This document shows positions 59,998-64,000 of a stretch of 64,000 nucleotides of DNA, in pieces. The notes under the pieces were generated by a model that made no database searches, had not been told where the DNA came from, and saw only the letters and a list, made by a program, of their open reading frames with translations. The first letter of the stretch is position 1, and the number at the start of each line of letters is the position of its first letter. This DNA is from Ecdyonurus torrentis (Eukaryota; Arthropoda; Insecta; Ephemeroptera; Heptageniidae), in assembly GCA_949318235.1 (NCBI GenBank), contig OX439129.1:5770821-5834820 (forward strand), written 5' to 3'. The position numbers were made by a program, and so were the translations under genes.

Positions 59998-61045
59998 GTT
60001 TACCCCTGGCATAGAGAAGTAGATATGTGACGGTTAGAGAGAGAGAGGGTTGGTTCTGGCTTGCTGTGCTGCACCACTACCACCACCAGCTAGGGATGTA
60101 TATGGTAGGAGGAGGATACAGGGTGGCCAGGGCTCCCCTCTCTCTCGCTCTCTCTCTCTCTCTCTCGTCCCGCACGATCGATACCCAAGCAATGCTCATT
60201 TACTAATTTTACCAACTTTTGCACTTCCATCCGCCTACGTTCTCTCTCTCTCACTAGTTTTTTCCTCCCATCTCTCCCTCCCACTACTCAACATGCGTCT
60301 CCACGTTTATACAATAACATTATCTCATACTCTCTTTTTGTATTTTCCCTGATATCACTTTGCGTGGAATGGAGATTATCATCCTAGTAGCAATTGAAAT
60401 AAAACACAAGCAAGCTTATTGATTCTCTTAACATTTTATACAATACACAAATCGTGGAGCACTTTTTACTTTGGCACTTTTTTTTTCTAAAATTATTTTC
60501 AATTGAATGATAGGGAAGAGTCAAACACATTTTCTATAAATTGGAATAAACAGAAGGCAAATAGTGTAAAAATCCCTTGGACAGGTGATTTTTATTTGAA
60601 AAGCTGCAATTTGTTTATATATATATATATATATATATATCGCTGTTTAAGGAAGAAGATCCTCAGTGGAAAATAGTCTCTCTCGAACATCGAGAAAATT
60701 TCAACAGTACCACCACCGCAGTCTAAAATAGACAAAAAAAAAGTTGCAAATTGGCGCAAAATGTTAAGAATGTGTTGCATATCCATTTTTTTCCCCTTAT
60801 CCGTGAGCTGGTGCCTATATGCACCCCCTAGGGGTTAAAAGTCAGGTGTGGATGGTTAGGTTCAGGGGGGTTCTGCGACATGGCAACACGGCAATGGGGT
60901 GGTTTAAAAAAGAAGGAGGTGTTGAGGAGATGGTCCCCCCAAACACCCCCACCCCCCCCAAGCCTGCCTGCTCATATCCCCTCCTGCCCCTCACTCGCTA
61001 CAGAGAGAGAGAGAAAGATGAAGAGAACCGCGACTGCAAAGCAAA

Positions 61046-61092
<47 letters not shown>

Positions 61093-61149
61093 CAGAGAGA
61101 GCAACATAGGGCATTGGACACCGCCATCTAGACGCGAGCGTGCAATAAT

Positions 61150-61235
61150 TAGCGGCACCGCCCGACCATCATTGTCTTACTTTGATTGCATCCAGGAATC
61201 GAACCTCAACTAACAATGAATCTTGCCTGCGACAG
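61150..61235 (-). repeat. Degenerate tRNA-like sequence
   Basis: The minus strand contains GAGGTTCGATTCCTGG, a perfect B box, but no clear A box in front of it. Probably an old SINE fragment. Confidence 0.35.
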
Positions 61236-61422
61236 TCCTTTTTTTATTATTTTTTATATAAGTGTATCACTTTTATATTCTAACATACATAATAACACGA
61301 CATTTCAAAATTCAATCACTCGCAGTTTCATATTGCAGGATCAACAATTAATTAATTACTATATATACTATATTTACTTAGTATAAAACAGCTCTGAAAT
61401 CTACCTAATTATATTAACGTAC

Positions 61423-61783
61423 AACGTGACCCACTTGGACCGGAAATCGCTATATAGAACTATATTTTCACAATATATTTTTTTACATTATTTATTTTTC
61501 AGCAAAACACACTATAATTTTCAAATAAAATCGAGTAAATTTAAAATATTTTTCTTTTTGTTCCGGAAAAAGTGTAATAATATTTTTAATTTGACTAAAA
61601 TTTGCCGCTTAAATATGCATATCTACATTTACATGTTATCTTGAAATTGGGATAACTTAAATATTTGATCGTGTTTTTACATATTTGACGAAACTAAACT
61701 TTTAAGTACCATTTCTTCTTTATTTTGTGTTAATATTATAATTCGCAACCGTCTAGTTTGCGAGATTTCAGTCGGTCACCTAC
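61423..61783. mobile_element. MITE family D, copy 2
   Basis: Matches 27563-27888 along most of its length, with a few extra bases in the middle. It ends TTTCAGTCGGTCACCTAC. Confidence 0.8.
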
Positions 61784-63311
61784 ACCCTTAACACTTCTTT
61801 CACAAAGAAAATCAACAATTAATATATTTCATATTTTCATATGCAAACAAATTAACTAGAATATATAAAATTTAAAATTAAAACCATGGCGTTAAAATAG
61901 CAATATAAAAGTTTTCAAACCATTGAACACTCAATGGGATTTTAGGTTTTAAGACGGCATTAAAAAAACAACTTAAAATACATCGAATCTTTTTTTTTTT
62001 TTAAACAAAAAAAACAAACAAAATAGATGTTGAAGTTTTTTCTCGTTGCAATACACAAAACAAAAGAAAGTGTCAGAAAAGTGAAGTATTACCATAAGTT
62101 TTACTATGGTATGGTATATATTGCGGTTACACGTACCGGATAATAACAGTTAGGTAACCAACGATATATCATGCACTGCAAAATAATTATACACACACCA
62201 TGCAAAAAATAATAATAATAAAACATATATCAGCGATTATTTGAACACTATTTATAGTTTATAAATATAAACCTTGCGTTGTTAAAAAAACTCATAATAA
62301 TAAGAAACAAATAAATAATTACAAAAAGTAAAAACAATAAAATATCCACATGCATAACGTAATATATTTGATATAACGTGAAAATAAAGTTCATTATTTT
62401 CACATTTCTCGAAACAATAAAATATGTTCAACGTCAAATTTTCTTATCCCTCGCAGTCTCCCCATAATATAGAAAATAATTTTGTATTCGGCCAACCAAC
62501 TTAAAATTTAACAATAAGCACCACAAGTCGTATTTAAAAGGTATAATATACACGGAAAGGGATAAATTATATAATTTATGCTGCATTTATGTCACTGTAG
62601 CATAAATAATGATAAATTCCAACAATAACAATAATTGTGCTACAAAATATAAATTATTATACAGTAGTATAGCATAGATAATGCCATAGTATAAACTATG
62701 ATAATGCTGTGTTGAACAATTTATTGTACTGAAAATAAACTAGCATAATTATTACGTATTAATTTTTGTCCATGATAAATAACAGTTTTAGCATAATACT
62801 GCATAGTAACCATAATGTTTCAAAACATAAATAATATTATTTTAAATTGTATAAATATTTATGCTTTTTCAATTTAGTATAACATTATTTATTTTATTTA
62901 TTTATTAGACAGATAGTTTACAGTAAGATTACACACTACATTGTGCTATAACAACACGAATGTAGCAGAAGTTAAGTTAATTATTCTTGCCGCGCGTTAT
63001 TGCGCTTGTAACACACACACTCACAAAAAAAAAAAAAAAAAAAAAAAAAAATTGCTGTTAAACTCAAAAATCATCTTTGATATTCTAAAAGATAAGCCAC
63101 AAAATAAGTAGTCAGTCAAACAATGCAAAAAAGACGTAATATTTAAATTATTGTCATTTTGAAGTACAATACGAGCTAGATGTGAGTTGCGATACTACTG
63201 TAAGTAATATCTACAATACGAGATATACGATAAGTATGCATTATTCCGCGCCATGCAAATCACTCACGGTGTTGCTAGCACAACAAAAAGCTAATGACGT
63301 CACACGTGGAC

Positions 63312-63375
63312 CACGAGATCATGCGTGTTAGCAGACACTCTTACTGTGGTCCAAGTTCGAACCTCGACACAACGA
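63312..63375 (+). repeat. Degenerate tRNA-like sequence
   Basis: GTGTTAGCAGACACTCTTAC followed by AAGTTCGAACCTCGAC resembles the D-arm-to-B-box part of a tRNA-derived SINE. The stems pair poorly. Confidence 0.35.
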
Positions 63376-63887
63376 CATAATACCAATACTTTATTAATAA
63401 TAACAAAAACTCTATTATTGTTTTTAAATTAATTAAAAAAAAAGACAAGTTATTATAAAGCTTTAATTTTATTGATTTTTTTTTTATGTTTAATATTTTT
63501 TTTTTAAAGCTGAACAATATTTTCAATAATTTTTATTTTAATGTTTAAATAAAAAATAATGAATTTAACATTTTTTTTATATTATATATTTATTAAAGAG
63601 GAGATTTGAAATGCAATGTTTTGATTTTTACTCGGCTTGGAGCTTGGTCAGTTTTAAATACTCAATCGTTTGTTTCTTTCTTCACTTTGTTTTTTATTTA
63701 CAAATAGATAGATGTAAATATGCAGTTAATGATAAAATAAAAGTACTGCGTGTAGCACCAACGTATTGGGCGCAAGCCTGTTCTTGATTGACAATTAATA
63801 AATAAATTACAATGCAATTTAGCACCTCTTTCTCGACGTTTTCAAATTGAAATTAAAATCGTACAATTCTGACGTCTTTAAATATTA

Positions 63888-63919
<32 letters not shown>

Positions 63920-64000
63920 GTGACCACTAAGGCATATGAATGATCTGATTAATTGGGAAATATGACAAACGTTTAGTCAAAAACTGTCATTCATATAATA

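Larger units (their letters stand above)
59331..64000. other. Non-coding right end of the window
   Basis: CT/GA tracts, C-rich segments near 60930-60970, SINE-like fragments, MITE D copy 2 and AT-rich repeats. A possible minus-strand YY1 element (AGATGGCGG, about 61120-61132) in a GC-rich patch could mark a promoter. No coding exon recognised. Confidence 0.5.

Overview
The window is animal nuclear DNA. It is very AT-rich and crowded with microsatellites (TA, CT/GA, ACAG, AAC), homopolymer runs and short foldback transposons, and it holds two multi-exon genes on the minus strand. All splice sites used for them are GT-AG and the reading phases agree from exon to exon. The combination of an arthropod-type muscle-protein candidate, very high simple-repeat density and small introns suggests an arthropod, probably a crustacean. 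The species is an inference, not something the sequence proves.

Region 1 (about 1-9840) has no confident gene. It contains dispersed foldback/MITE copies (1348-1585, 2081-2562, 3239-3587, 4187-4500, 5560-5778, 6285-6582), a 167-bp TA microsatellite and two short exon-like islands (about 510-575 and 6891-7017).

Region 2 (9840-26710) is a complete minus-strand gene built from small exons. A 27-residue first exon begins MVYESDFYTTRRPY. Five constitutive exons encode a 254-residue basic protein. Three phase-0 mini-cassettes (13, 19 and 23 codons) lie between exon 1 and the common exons. Two alternative terminal exons (19490-19807, 23331-23537) would give 132- and 95-residue isoforms that both end in a Tyr/Arg/His tail. 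My best guess is a myofilin-like thick-filament protein. An intron carries a tandem array of RFX X-box palindromes (14884-15131).

Region 3 (26930-40400) is intergenic. It holds two MITE pairs, weak plus-strand exon-like islands (32280-34740), one of them apparently interrupted by a 751-bp foldback element with TA target duplications, and a long ACAG array.

Region 4 (40488-51770) is most of an MTA (metastasis-associated protein, NuRD corepressor) gene on the minus strand, given as fifteen exons. It covers the end of BAH, ELM2, SANT, the GATA-type zinc finger, an arthropod-style C2H2 finger, two RBBP4/7-binding-like motifs and a stop codon with polyadenylation signals. The exon(s) for the start of BAH were not found. 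At least six of its introns contain their own inverted-repeat hairpin, and two more contain related repeat copies; the most striking hairpin is a near-perfect 530-bp palindrome at 46957-47490.

Region 5 (51771-64000) would be the MTA 5' intron or upstream DNA. It holds SINE-like tRNA heads, YY1-like promoter islands, MITE copies and a 13-copy satellite of about 132 bp (57605-59330).
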